A DNA stretch of 64,000 nt from JAHBTB01 sp964451255. Its GTDB lineage: Bacteria; Armatimonadota; Fimbriimonadia; Fimbriimonadales; Fimbriimonadaceae. The stretch lies in contig CAYVHL010000003.1 in NCBI GenBank assembly GCA_964451255.1, positions 62,001 to 126,000 on the forward strand, in the 5' to 3' direction. Of this stretch, positions 33,271-41,571 are shown piece by piece; position 1 is the first letter of the stretch; every line of letters starts with the position of its first letter. The notes under the pieces are model-generated. The model did no database searches. It was not told the origin of the DNA and saw only the letters and a list, made by a program, of their open reading frames with translations. Position numbers and translations under genes: made by a program.

Positions 33271-34131
33271 CTATTTCTGGTCAGCATACGAATAGGCCGT
33301 CGGGCCGCCGACGTAGTCAATCTCGCCATCGACGAATTCGGCCCAAGTCTCCAAGTCGGGGTGTTCAAAGATGTGCTCGGTTCCCTTGGGGAACTTCATC
33401 TTCTCACCCGCCGGCCACCAACTCACGTAATGGATCATCGCGATCATGGGCCGCGGCGTCTTCGTCCTGTTCGGCATGCCCGCGTGCCACATGCGGATGT
33501 CCCGGACCACGATGCTCCCTGCCTTGACCTCTGGTTGGACTGGCGGGGCTATGGCGCGCCACTTGGCCAAAGCCTCCTCAGACGCCTCGATCTGTCCGTC
33601 TTGGTAGACGACCGAAGGGTCCTTGTGGGTGCCTGGCCAAACTTCGGTCGAGCCGTTCGCGGGCCCCATGTCGACAAGCGGTACGTTCACGACGATCCCG
33701 TACGGCGGATGGACGTGTTCCTGGTTAGGCCACAGGTGGCCGATGTCGGCGTGCACCGGCTGTCGCTCCTCGCTGGGCAACGCTGTGTTGCCGCTGTAGA
33801 AAGCGTTCTTCATTCCCTTCCCAAGGATCGCGCCCGTCACCTGAATGGCGAAATCGTTGGCGAGCACGTCCCGAAAGAGATAGGGCGGAAAGGGGGGCGG
33901 GTCTTGTTGGATGTTCCCCTTGTTCCAATTGTAGGGGGCATCCTTGCGGGCGCGAAACAGTTCAAGGTCGTGGAACGACCGTTCCCGAAGGGTTTCGATG
34001 TGACTGAGGTCGACGACACCCTCCAGCACGACGATCCCGTCGTCAAGCAAGGCTTTGACGGCGTCTCGAAGGTGTCCGGACGTAAGCCTGCCCGCCTCAT
34101 GCTCGGACGAGGTCGGAGTGACCGTCAGCAT
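33271..34131 (-). CDS. Phytanoyl-CoA dioxygenase-family protein
   Basis: A 286-residue non-haem iron(II)/2-oxoglutarate oxygenase. Iron ligands are visible as HxD in QPVHADIGHLWP and the distal His in MWHAGMPNRT, followed by an Arg (KTPRPMIAM) positioned for 2-oxoglutarate. PhyH-like enzymes hydroxylate varied small molecules; the substrate is not evident. It starts two bases after the stop of the sugar-isomerase-like gene, so the two form one transcript and may act in one catabolic route. It lies downstream of that gene and 18 bases from the argR promoter region. Confidence 0.85.
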   Translation of the reverse strand: MLTVTPTSSEHEAGRLTSGHLRDAVKALLDDGIVVLEGVVDLSHIETLRERSFHDLELFRARKDAPYNWNKGNIQQDPPPFPPYLFRDVLANDFAIQVTGAILGKGMKNAFYSGNTALPSEERQPVHADIGHLWPNQEHVHPPYGIVVNVPLVDMGPANGSTEVWPGTHKDPSVVYQDGQIEASEEALAKWRAIAPPVQPEVKAGSIVVRDIRMWHAGMPNRTKTPRPMIAMIHYVSWWPAGEKMKFPKGTEHIFEHPDLETWAEFVDGEIDYVGGPTAYSYADQK

Positions 34132-34133
34132 GA

Positions 34134-35003
34134 TCAGACGGCGCAGATCTCGATGGCCTGAGCCAGGGACTTGATCGGGTCGTTCTTTGGAATGAACTCG
34201 TGGGCGAAGTAGCCGGTGAACCCCGTGTCAGCGATCGCCTGGGCGACTCGCTTGTAGTTCAGTTCCTGCGTCGCGTCGATCTCGTTGCGGCCTGGGTTTC
34301 CTCCTGTGTGGTAGTGGGCGATGTGCTCGTGGTGGGTCTCGATCGTACGGACGACGTCGCCCTCCATGATCTGCATGTGATAGATGTCGTAGAGCAACTT
34401 GAAGCGGTCTGAGCCCACCCGTTTGACCAATTCGACACCCCATTCGGTATGGTCGCATTGGTAATCGTGGTGGTCTACCTTGCTGTTCAGCAACTCCATT
34501 ATCACGGTGACCCCCAACTTTTCCGCAAGGGGAGTGATCCGTTTCAGGCCCTTTACGCAGTTGTCCATACCCTCGGAATCGGATATCCCGTTCCGGTTGC
34601 CGGAGAACACGATCATGTTGGGGAGGCCAGCTTCCTTGACAAGGGGTAGCAAACGTTCCGACCCTTGGACGAACTTGTCGTGGTTCTCGACCCGGTTCCA
34701 GCCCACCGAAATGCTCGTCGGCCCCATGGCGACAGCGCAAGTCAGCCCGTGCTTCTTGACGACCGGCCACTGGTCTTCGGTCAGGAGTTCGACGCTCTTC
34801 AATCCTAAGCGGGCGGCATGGCCCGAGAGTTCGTCCAGGCTCATCGAATAGCACCACTTGCAAACGGATTGGTTCAGCCGCCCGGTGTTAGGTTTTGTCT
34901 CTATGGCAGGCACCCCTACTGCGCCGACCTTCGTGGCGGCGGCGGAGACGGCGGCCGCGGCGGCCATCGCCAACGCCTCGCGGCGCGTGACTCCAGATTC
35001 CAT
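34134..35003 (-). CDS. Exported xylose-isomerase-like TIM barrel protein
   Basis: A 289-residue protein with a Tat-like leader (TRREALAMAAAAAVSAAA), then the AP-endonuclease-2/sugar isomerase TIM barrel. It resembles hydroxypyruvate isomerase, with metal-site residues in VIMELLNSKVDHHDYQ, LLYDIYHMQIMEGD and YHTGGNPGRNE. These proteins isomerise or epimerise small sugars. The ATG at 35003 has AGGAG directly abutting it, unusually close, so the true start may differ by a few codons. It is paired with the PhyH-family gene. Confidence 0.85.
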   Translation of the reverse strand: MESGVTRREALAMAAAAAVSAAATKVGAVGVPAIETKPNTGRLNQSVCKWCYSMSLDELSGHAARLGLKSVELLTEDQWPVVKKHGLTCAVAMGPTSISVGWNRVENHDKFVQGSERLLPLVKEAGLPNMIVFSGNRNGISDSEGMDNCVKGLKRITPLAEKLGVTVIMELLNSKVDHHDYQCDHTEWGVELVKRVGSDRFKLLYDIYHMQIMEGDVVRTIETHHEHIAHYHTGGNPGRNEIDATQELNYKRVAQAIADTGFTGYFAHEFIPKNDPIKSLAQAIEICAV

Positions 35004-35029
35004 CTCCTCAGGATAGCACCGGGCGGCGG

Positions 35030-36745
35030 TCATGCGGCTTGCAAGACTTTCGGTTCTTTCTTCCCAGCCGTGAAGGCGACCAGCCGCTTGGCCTCGGCCA
35101 CGGAGGTGACACCCGCCGACACCTTTTCGAGGGCGTCCTGCTGGATGCTGACCATCCCCTGCTTTGCAACGGCGGCCGTGATCTCTTCAATGGTCGCCCT
35201 GCGAGCGATCAGGCTCGCCGTCTCGGGGTTCAGGACGAAGAGTTCGTGGACTCCTGTACGTCCCTTGAATCCGACCTGGGCACACGCGGGACAACCATCG
35301 GCGACCCAAACAGTGTCTGGCGCCGACCCGGAGTTCCGGTGGAACATCTCGGCTTCTTCGGACGACAAGGGGACCTCGTACCGGCATTGGGGACAGAGTT
35401 TCCGCACGAGCCGCTGTGCCAAGACACCGAGTAGCGACGTGCTGAGCAGGAAGGGCTCCGCACCCATGTCGAACAGACGAGGAAGCGCACCGACCGCGTC
35501 GTTGCAGTGGAGCGTGCTCAAGACGAGGTGCCCGGTCATCGAAGCGCGTATAGCGGTCTGCAAGGTCTCAGAGTCGCGGATCTCACCCACGAGGATGACA
35601 TCCGGGTCTTGGCGAAGGATGGCACGGAGCTGCCGGGCGAACGTCAGTCCGATCTTGTCGTTGACCTGCGACTGGTTGATCCGTTCAAGGTCGCATTCGA
35701 CCGGGTCCTCGCACGTCATGACGTTCCGTTCCGTCGTCGCGAGGGCGCCAAGCGCCGTGTAGAGCGTCGTTGTCTTGCCGCTCCCCGTTGGCCCGGTCAC
35801 GAGGATCAACCCATAGGGGTTCTCCAGGAGGCCATGCCAATTAGACAGGTTGGTCGCGGAAAGACCAAGGTCGTCAAAGCTCCGGACGGCGTTCGAACCG
35901 TCCATGATGCGCAAGACGACGCGGGCGCCGTGCAGGTTTGGCAAGACACTGATCCGGATGTCGGCCTGCCGCCCATCTAGTCTTGCCGTAAAGTGGCCGT
36001 CCTGAGGAAGTCGGGTCTCGACGATGTCCAATTCGGCCATGATCTTGATCCTTGCCACCACCATACGGTGGAGCTTGCTCGGGAAGGACTTGATGTCTTG
36101 CATCAAACCGTCCAGCCGGAAACGGACATCCACCCGGTCCAGCCGGGGTTCGATGTGCACGTCGCTCGCCCGGAGAGCGATGGCTTCCGTGATGATCTGG
36201 TTCACAAGGGACACCACCGGCGCGGTGGCCTCCACCGTCAGATCTGTCTCATCCGGTAGTTCGGTGACGTTGCAGGTGACGACCTCCAGAGCCCGGCTCA
36301 CCAGGTCTTCGACAGCCTCTTCGTGCCTATGCGCTCCAAGAAAGGCTTCGATCTGGGCTTGCCGCACCAGGGCCGGTTTGACAACCTTCTTGGATATCTG
36401 AGCGAAGGCGTCGCTTGCTTCGACATCGTCCACATTCGACATGGCGACAAGAAGTTCGTCGCCTAGGACGTGCACGGGCACAGCCTTGTGTTGCATCCAA
36501 ACGCTCTGCGGCACACAAGCCAGCGCCTCCTCGGTCGGCGGGCAGGACTCCAGATCCCAGACCGGGATATCCAGAAGCTCTGAAAGCATCTCAAGCAAGT
36601 CGGACTCGGAAATCATGCCGAGCCGCACGAAGACCGTGCCAAGAGGGGCAGGTGACGCCTTTTGAGATTCAAGCGCCGTCGCCACGTCGTCGGTCGTGAC
36701 CAAACCATGCTCAACCAGCAGTTCTCCAATCCTGATCCTTCGCAA
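35030..36745 (-). CDS. pilB: Type IV pilus assembly ATPase (PilB/GspE)
   Basis: A 571-residue secretion/pilus motor. An MshEN-type N-domain (RIGELLVEHGLVTTDDVATA) leads to a GspE core with Walker A GPTGSGKTTTLY, an Asp box (RNVMTCEDPVECDLERINQ), Walker B ILRQDPDVILVGEIRDSET, a His box (STLHCNDAVGALPRL), and a four-Cys zinc site (LCPQCRY and CPACAQ). It drives extension of the pilus from the cytoplasmic face. The frame remains open far upstream, but the TTG at 36745 has CGGAGGG five bases before it and starts exactly at the domain; I chose that. It could serve the pilin-like proteins nearby. Confidence 0.93.
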   Translation of the reverse strand: MRRIRIGELLVEHGLVTTDDVATALESQKASPAPLGTVFVRLGMISESDLLEMLSELLDIPVWDLESCPPTEEALACVPQSVWMQHKAVPVHVLGDELLVAMSNVDDVEASDAFAQISKKVVKPALVRQAQIEAFLGAHRHEEAVEDLVSRALEVVTCNVTELPDETDLTVEATAPVVSLVNQIITEAIALRASDVHIEPRLDRVDVRFRLDGLMQDIKSFPSKLHRMVVARIKIMAELDIVETRLPQDGHFTARLDGRQADIRISVLPNLHGARVVLRIMDGSNAVRSFDDLGLSATNLSNWHGLLENPYGLILVTGPTGSGKTTTLYTALGALATTERNVMTCEDPVECDLERINQSQVNDKIGLTFARQLRAILRQDPDVILVGEIRDSETLQTAIRASMTGHLVLSTLHCNDAVGALPRLFDMGAEPFLLSTSLLGVLAQRLVRKLCPQCRYEVPLSSEEAEMFHRNSGSAPDTVWVADGCPACAQVGFKGRTGVHELFVLNPETASLIARRATIEEITAAVAKQGMVSIQQDALEKVSAGVTSVAEAKRLVAFTAGKKEPKVLQAA

Positions 36746-36850
36746 CGCAACCCTCCGGCGAATGATCGCCCCTCTCTTAATCGGCAGGCATCTTGACGGG
36801 CCACACCCACCCGACACCGGCCGTTGAAACACGGTCATACTCCCCGGCAG

Positions 36851-37426
36851 ATGGTCGGAGGCGAGGGCATCGGCAAGCGTTTCGGCGACCGCTGGCTCTT
36901 CCGACGCTTGTCGTTCCAAGTGGCCAGGGGCGAATGCCTGGTGCTCGTCGGCCGCAACGGTAGCGGCAAGAGCACCCTCTTGAAGATGCTTGCCGGTCTG
37001 GTGCCGCCCACCGAGGGGACTCTTGTCCGCCCGGCCGACCCTCGGACCGGTCTCGGATACGCCGCGCTGGACCAGGCCGTCTACCTGACATTGACGGTTC
37101 GAGAACACCTGGAACTCGCCGCCCGCCTCCGTGGGTGCGAAAGCCGCGCGTCGGAGCTGTTAGATGAGGTCGGACTCGCCTACGCAGCTCCGTTTCCTGC
37201 CCGCACCCTTTCCACCGGCATGAGGGCCAGACTGAAACTGGCGCTCGCCATACAACCTAGGCCCGACGTCTTGCTCCTGGACGAACCAGGCGCGGGACTC
37301 GACGCCCAGGGTCTCGCGACGCTCGAGGCGGTCGTCTCCAAGTTAGCGCCAGCCACCGCCGTCATCATCGCTACCAACGACCCAGCGGAGAGGAGGTTCG
37401 CCACCCATGAGCTCGAACTGGGTTGA
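36851..37426 (+). CDS. ccmA: Cytochrome c maturation ABC ATPase CcmA
   Basis: A 191-residue ABC ATPase with Walker A GRNGSGKSTLLKMLAGL, signature LSTGMRARLKLALAI and Walker B DVLLLDEPGAGLD. CcmA with CcmB and CcmC releases haem-loaded CcmE for cytochrome c assembly. The identity rests mainly on the following ccmB and ccmC genes. I chose the ATG at 36851; the earlier start at 36824 adds nine residues. It overlaps ccmB by 20 bases. Confidence 0.88.
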   Translation: MVGGEGIGKRFGDRWLFRRLSFQVARGECLVLVGRNGSGKSTLLKMLAGLVPPTEGTLVRPADPRTGLGYAALDQAVYLTLTVREHLELAARLRGCESRASELLDEVGLAYAAPFPARTLSTGMRARLKLALAIQPRPDVLLLDEPGAGLDAQGLATLEAVVSKLAPATAVIIATNDPAERRFATHELELG

Positions 37427-38084
37427 CGAGGTCAAAGCGGTCGCGGCCAAGGAGTGGACGGCCGAGCGGCGTGACACCAGCGCCTCCGTCACGTCCCTCC
37501 TGCTCTCGATCGGCACCGTGTTCACCCTGGCCCTAGCTTTCTATGGTCGGGCGGCAGAACCGGCGGCCGCGTCGGGGATGCTTTGGGCCGCCCTCCTGTT
37601 CGCGGGAGTCGGCACACTGACTCGCACCTTCGTGGCCGAGGACGAGCAGGGCACGGGGGACTTGCTCCGGGTCTGGTCGCGGCCCCACTCGGTGTTTTGG
37701 GGGAAAGCGCTTTACGCCTGTGTCCAGATGCTCGTCGTGGGCGCTGTCGTCAGCGTCGTGTTCTTGACCCTGACGTCGTTGCGTGTGGCCGTGCCTTCGA
37801 TGCTGGTCCTCAGCCTTGTCGGTGGAGTGCTGGCACTGAGCGGGACCGTGACCTTGACCTCGGCGATCATCTCGCGGGGCGCGAACCGCTCCAACCTGAG
37901 CGGGGTAGTCGCGCTGCCGCTCCTCCTTCCCCTGCTCACGCTGGGCGTCTCATCCACCCGTAGTGCCATCGAGGGGTCGGGGCTCCAGTCGGGCTGGCAG
38001 GTGTGCGCGGGCACCTGGCTGTATACTCTGGTCGTGTTCGCGGTGGCACCTCATGTGTTCGCGGCGGTCTGGCGAGAACCATGA
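37407..38084 (+). CDS. ccmB: Haem exporter membrane protein CcmB
   Basis: A 225-residue protein with about six predicted membrane spans. It has the N-terminal amphipathic KEWTAERRDTSA region, the FVAEDEQGTGDLLRVWSRP loop typical of CcmB, and a late GVVALPLLLPLLTLGV span. It forms the membrane part of the CcmAB complex. The start is inside ccmA and the stop overlaps ccmC as ATGA. Confidence 0.9.
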   Translation: MSSNWVDEVKAVAAKEWTAERRDTSASVTSLLLSIGTVFTLALAFYGRAAEPAAASGMLWAALLFAGVGTLTRTFVAEDEQGTGDLLRVWSRPHSVFWGKALYACVQMLVVGAVVSVVFLTLTSLRVAVPSMLVLSLVGGVLALSGTVTLTSAIISRGANRSNLSGVVALPLLLPLLTLGVSSTRSAIEGSGLQSGWQVCAGTWLYTLVVFAVAPHVFAAVWREP

Positions 38085-38830
38085 GCGCCGGTTCGGGGAT
38101 CAGTTCTGTCGCCAGGTGGCTCTTTTTCGTCGCCGTCGCGGCGATGATGGTCTACTACTTCAACGTGCCACCGGCCGAAGGCTTCATGGAGCCGGAACTG
38201 GCAAGGATCGTCATCTTCCACCTCCCGTGCGCCTTCGTTTGCACCGTCTACGTGATCGTGGCGTCGGTCTTTTCAATCAACTACCTGCGCAAGCGGCAGA
38301 TGGTCTGGGAACACCGTGCCGCCGCCGCTTCGGCCGTCGCCCTCGCCACCGGTTGTGCGACGATGGCGACCGGCATCGTCTTTAGCAAGGCCCAATGGGG
38401 TGATTGGTGGCACTGGGATCCGCGCCAGACATCCTTTCTGATCGTCTTGCTCCTTTTGGGCGCCTACTTTGGCGTGAGGATGGCGTACGACGAACCGGTC
38501 ATCCGGGCACGCGCCGCCGCCGCCTATTCGACGATCAGCCTGCTGCCTGTCCTCATGCTCATTTTCGTCGTGCCCCGGATCGCCCAGGTAGCCGACAAGT
38601 CTCTTCACCCCACGAACACCATCCAGTCGGGCGGATTCTCCCCTGAGTATTGGGTGGGCGTGTCGGGGCTGTTTCTCCTTCTCCTCGTCTTCACGACTTG
38701 GCTCTACCGCCTGCATGTCCGCGTTTCGCTCTTAGAAGAAAAGGTCATATTCAACGATGCAACCCTCAACGATACTCATGGCTCTGATTCCGATTCTGGT
38801 GTGGTGCGCCCTGTTCGTGTACGCGAATAG
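38081..38830 (+). CDS. ccmC: Haem delivery protein CcmC
   Basis: A 249-residue, six-span membrane protein. The haem-handling tryptophan-rich motif reads WGDWWHWDPRQTSF, flanked by two conserved His (IFHLPCAF and SLHPTNTIQSGG). CcmC presents haem to CcmE at the outer face of the cytoplasmic membrane. The ATG at 38081 overlaps the ccmB stop; the open frame before it is not coding. Its 3' end overlaps the small ccmD-like gene by 74 bases. Confidence 0.94.
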   Translation: MSAGSGISSVARWLFFVAVAAMMVYYFNVPPAEGFMEPELARIVIFHLPCAFVCTVYVIVASVFSINYLRKRQMVWEHRAAAASAVALATGCATMATGIVFSKAQWGDWWHWDPRQTSFLIVLLLLGAYFGVRMAYDEPVIRARAAAAYSTISLLPVLMLIFVVPRIAQVADKSLHPTNTIQSGGFSPEYWVGVSGLFLLLLVFTTWLYRLHVRVSLLEEKVIFNDATLNDTHGSDSDSGVVRPVRVRE

Positions 38831-38888
38831 ACTCGACGCCCGCCTGAAGACCCTGGAGTCGAAGGTCGGGCTCGGCAAGAAGGACTGA
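38757..38888 (+). CDS. ccmD: CcmD-like small membrane protein
   Basis: A 43-residue protein with one membrane span (ILMALIPILVWCALFVYANR) followed by a basic tail with RLDARLKTLE, the usual tail of CcmD-family proteins. CcmD holds CcmE to the CcmABC complex. ATG codons at 38757 and 38778 are both in frame. It lies between ccmC and ccmE, exactly where ccmD is expected. Confidence 0.8.
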   Translation: MQPSTILMALIPILVWCALFVYANRLDARLKTLESKVGLGKKD

Positions 38889-38953
38889 CTCCGGGAGCCT
38901 CGCCGTTGGTCTTTTCGAGCGGAAACCTGGGGCACAATAGAGAAGGAACTAGG

Positions 38954-39346
38954 ATGAAAACGGGAATTGTAGTCTCGGTGGCGTTGGCCACGGTCGGCGT
39001 CCTCGGCCTCGGCATGGTGTTCGTGAACAACGCCAGCCCCTACGTCACGATCGCCGAAGCCCAAGGCAACCGGTCCGACGTCCATGTGGTGGGCGAGATC
39101 ATCCCAGGGACTCTGGAACAGCGGACGATGAACCGCGAGGTGAGGTTCGAGCTCAAGGACAAGACCGGCAAGATGGCGGTCGTCTACACCGGGCCGCCCC
39201 AATCCAACCTCGACTCGGCAAAGCAGGTCGTCGTCATTGGGACGCTCAAGAACGGAAAGTTCGACTGCGACAAGATGCTCGTCAAGTGCCCGTCCAAGTA
39301 TGAGAACGAAAAGAGCCCGGCAAGCTCGACGTCAGCGAAAGCTTGA
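38954..39346 (+). CDS. ccmE: Haem chaperone CcmE, Cys-type
   Basis: A 130-residue membrane-anchored beta-barrel protein. An N-terminal span is followed by VHVVGEIIPGTLEQ, VRFELKDKTGKMAVVYTG and QVVVIGTLKNGKFDCDKMLV, the CcmE order. The haem-binding motif is Cys112-x3-Tyr116 (KCPSKYENE) in place of the His-x3-Tyr of E. coli. Cys-type CcmE is known from archaea and some anaerobes. The ATG follows AAGGAACTAGG. It is the last gene of the ccm operon and ends at a bidirectional terminator; ccmF and ccmH are not in the window. Confidence 0.88.
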   Translation: MKTGIVVSVALATVGVLGLGMVFVNNASPYVTIAEAQGNRSDVHVVGEIIPGTLEQRTMNREVRFELKDKTGKMAVVYTGPPQSNLDSAKQVVVIGTLKNGKFDCDKMLVKCPSKYENEKSPASSTSAKA

Positions 39347-39362
39347 CGGCCAAGTAAAAAAT

Positions 39363-39398
39363 TTAGGCGCCTCGGATGAATCGATCCAAGGCGCCTAA
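39363..39398. terminator. Bidirectional terminator between convergent genes
   Basis: Ten-base arms TTAGGCGCCT and AGGCGCCTAA enclose a smaller inner pairing (GGAT with ATCC). The hairpin is flanked by AAAAAA on the left and GTTTTT on the right, so it can stop transcription from ccmE and from the opposing PEP-CTERM gene. Confidence 0.9.
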
Positions 39399-39413
39399 GT
39401 TTTTGAGTTCAGA

Positions 39414-40058
39414 TCAAGCGGTTCGTCTGCGGCGACGAACGATCACCGCACCGAGTCCCAGCACAAGGAGGGACGCCGGCTCGGGGACGTTCTCGATGTG
39501 AATGTCAGTCCTGGTGGTGCCGCCCAGGGCAAAACCCGGGTTCATCACCGCGACATTGACGACTGCGCCAGCCGCTAGGCTCTGCGAAAAGCTCCAAGAC
39601 ATCACATTGTCGACGAAACTGTCGGAAGCCCGACCCGTTCCGTCGACGGTCAGCACGGCGTGGGAAGCAAAATTATTGCCGAAGCCGCCACCGAAGTTGT
39701 CCGTGCCACCACCAACCTCAACCTCGAATGAGTACGTTCCAGCGGAAGGAGCCGTCCATTGAGCAGAAGCATTGCCCCAGTCGCTTTCAAGACCTATCTG
39801 GTTAGGATCCAAGCCATAGGCACGGCCACCGCTCGTGTTCTGATAGACGAAAACGTTGCCTGACGAACCCACACCGTAGGAATTCGTTGGTGCGTTCCAG
39901 GCCAGTTCAGTGAACGAACCGCCGACTATCGCGCCGTACTCCCATGGCCCGTTGGGGTTCACGACTCCGACATAGTCACCCTGGAGGTCCCAAGTAGTAG
40001 CGAAGGCCGTCGTCCCCAGAGCAACGAGCGCGAGCATGAAGAGAGAGCGAGTTTTCAT
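39414..40058 (-). CDS. PEP-CTERM protein of unknown function
   Basis: A 214-residue secreted protein with a signal peptide (MKTRSLFMLALVALGTTAFA), a beta-rich, Gly/Asn-rich body without cysteines, and a C-terminal sorting signal (NVPEPASLLVLGLGAVIVRR plus a basic tail). The ATG at 40058 gives the signal peptide directly. PEP-CTERM proteins are processed by exosortase and often belong to the extracellular matrix or cell surface. No enzymatic motif is visible. Confidence 0.85.
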   Translation of the reverse strand: MKTRSLFMLALVALGTTAFATTWDLQGDYVGVVNPNGPWEYGAIVGGSFTELAWNAPTNSYGVGSSGNVFVYQNTSGGRAYGLDPNQIGLESDWGNASAQWTAPSAGTYSFEVEVGGGTDNFGGGFGNNFASHAVLTVDGTGRASDSFVDNVMSWSFSQSLAAGAVVNVAVMNPGFALGGTTRTDIHIENVPEPASLLVLGLGAVIVRRRRRTA

Positions 40059-40241
40059 ATGTGTTCCTTCCAATTAGCCAGATCAAGAATTTGAAATCTT
40101 ACCTACTTTACTCGATTCCAAACCAGTTCTTCCTGTAATCATACAGGATTTATGAAAAAAATTGTACTATCGTCTCCATGACGGCGCTCAGAAGGGCGAC
40201 TGTAGCATTTCCCATGTCGATCACCGGCCAAACTATGGTAC

Positions 40242-41036
40242 ATGCGGGACGCTGTCGACGGCCCCTTCTTCGGGGTCTGCTGCCGGATTGACCAGGCTGA
40301 CGACGTATTGGCCGCCGGGTTCGACTACGTCGAACTGCCCGCGGTCAGCCTGATCGACGATAGCGTCTTTTCGAAACTTGTGGCCAGCAAGCCACCCGTA
40401 GCGGCGACCAACGTGTTCTTCCCAGGGGACATGTGCCTCTACACCGACGACTGGCGACCCCACGCTGAGACGGTCATCGACCGGGTTGCCCGGCTCGGTG
40501 CCAGTGTCGCGGTGATTGGCAGTGGGGCCGCCCGACGGTGCCCCACCGGCATGGACCGGAACGATGTCGAGAGCCGGTTCATCGACATCGTCGCTGAAAT
40601 CCAGGCGTATGCCCATCCACTGGGCGTCGTCGTCGCCCCAGAGAGCCTGAGGCGAGACGAGACCGATGTTTGGAACGACCTTGGCCCCCTCGCCCATGCC
40701 CTGGCGTCACGCGACCTAAGCTACACCGCCGACAGCTATCACGTGGCTTGGGAGTGGGAGGTGGAAGGGCAGGACGTCACCTTGGCGTCTTCCGCACGGT
40801 TTCCGGATATGCCAGCCAGGATGGTGGACAAGGTGCCCTTCGCGCCCGCCCACGTGCACATCGCCAACGCCCCTCGCACCGTCCCGGACCCAGACGACCC
40901 CTTTGTCTGTGCCTTCGTCGACCGTCTGTTGTCCCTGGGGTATGCGGGTTGCGTCAGCCTCGAATGCACTTGGACGGTCGATGAACTCCCGCAGGCCCTT
41001 CGGAATCTGAGAGGGCTGTTTCACGTGGCGCACTGA
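40242..41036 (+). CDS. Sugar phosphate isomerase/epimerase-like TIM barrel
   Basis: A 264-residue cytoplasmic protein of the xylose-isomerase-like TIM barrel superfamily. The first strand is GVCCRIDQADDVLAAGFDYV; VVAPESLRRDETD carries the first metal Glu, YTADSYHVAWEWE a later Asp/His pair, and CVSLECTW the C-terminal Glu. The substrate is unknown. It stands alone between two leftward genes and is not linked to the other isomerase-like gene in this window. Confidence 0.75.
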   Translation: MRDAVDGPFFGVCCRIDQADDVLAAGFDYVELPAVSLIDDSVFSKLVASKPPVAATNVFFPGDMCLYTDDWRPHAETVIDRVARLGASVAVIGSGAARRCPTGMDRNDVESRFIDIVAEIQAYAHPLGVVVAPESLRRDETDVWNDLGPLAHALASRDLSYTADSYHVAWEWEVEGQDVTLASSARFPDMPARMVDKVPFAPAHVHIANAPRTVPDPDDPFVCAFVDRLLSLGYAGCVSLECTWTVDELPQALRNLRGLFHVAH

Positions 41037-41076
41037 GATGCCCGGCAATCGGGTTCCTTCACAAAGGAGATTTCGG

Positions 41077-41520
41077 CTAGCCTTGGGACCGAGCCAGAAC
41101 GAACTTGATCAGGTCCGTCTCGGGAAAGTCAGTGACGCCAGCGGCCCGGGCCATGCCACGCAACTCGCCCCGGTGGTAGGTGCCGTGGTTGATCACGTGA
41201 CGGGCGATGTCTCCAATGGTCGCTTCGTACTCCTCCCCGGTCGTCCGACGGAACGGGATCACCTCGGCGTGGTCGCGTGAGGCCAGCACCTCCACCCAAC
41301 CACCGTGCAACCGCCGCATGGTGGCCTCGTCGGCCTCCGGCGTCGGCATCTCGGAGGGAGACTGCCCGTCAATCCGGGCTAGCCAAGCCTCCTGAGCGGC
41401 AAAAATGTGGCGGAAGATGGAGGACTCGGGCTCGGGGCGGCCCAGCACGACCAAATACTCAGCCCAGAGCCGGTTCGCCCAAAGGTCGTAATCGAACAGC
41501 GCCGCAAGGTTGTCAGTCAC
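41077..41520 (-). CDS. DinB-family protein
   Basis: A 147-residue four-helix-bundle protein of the DinB/DfsB superfamily. Three metal-binding His are visible: FRHIFAAQEAWLARI near residue 38 and the pair in HVINHGTYHRGELRGMAR. Some relatives are bacillithiol- or mycothiol-dependent transferases; many have no known role. It starts at GTG. It is isolated from its neighbours. Confidence 0.85.
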   Translation of the reverse strand: MTDNLAALFDYDLWANRLWAEYLVVLGRPEPESSIFRHIFAAQEAWLARIDGQSPSEMPTPEADEATMRRLHGGWVEVLASRDHAEVIPFRRTTGEEYEATIGDIARHVINHGTYHRGELRGMARAAGVTDFPETDLIKFVLARSQG

Positions 41521-41571
41521 CGGCGGATGTTACTCGTCGGCACCGCCGACGGCTGGCAGCCTGCTGCTCGA

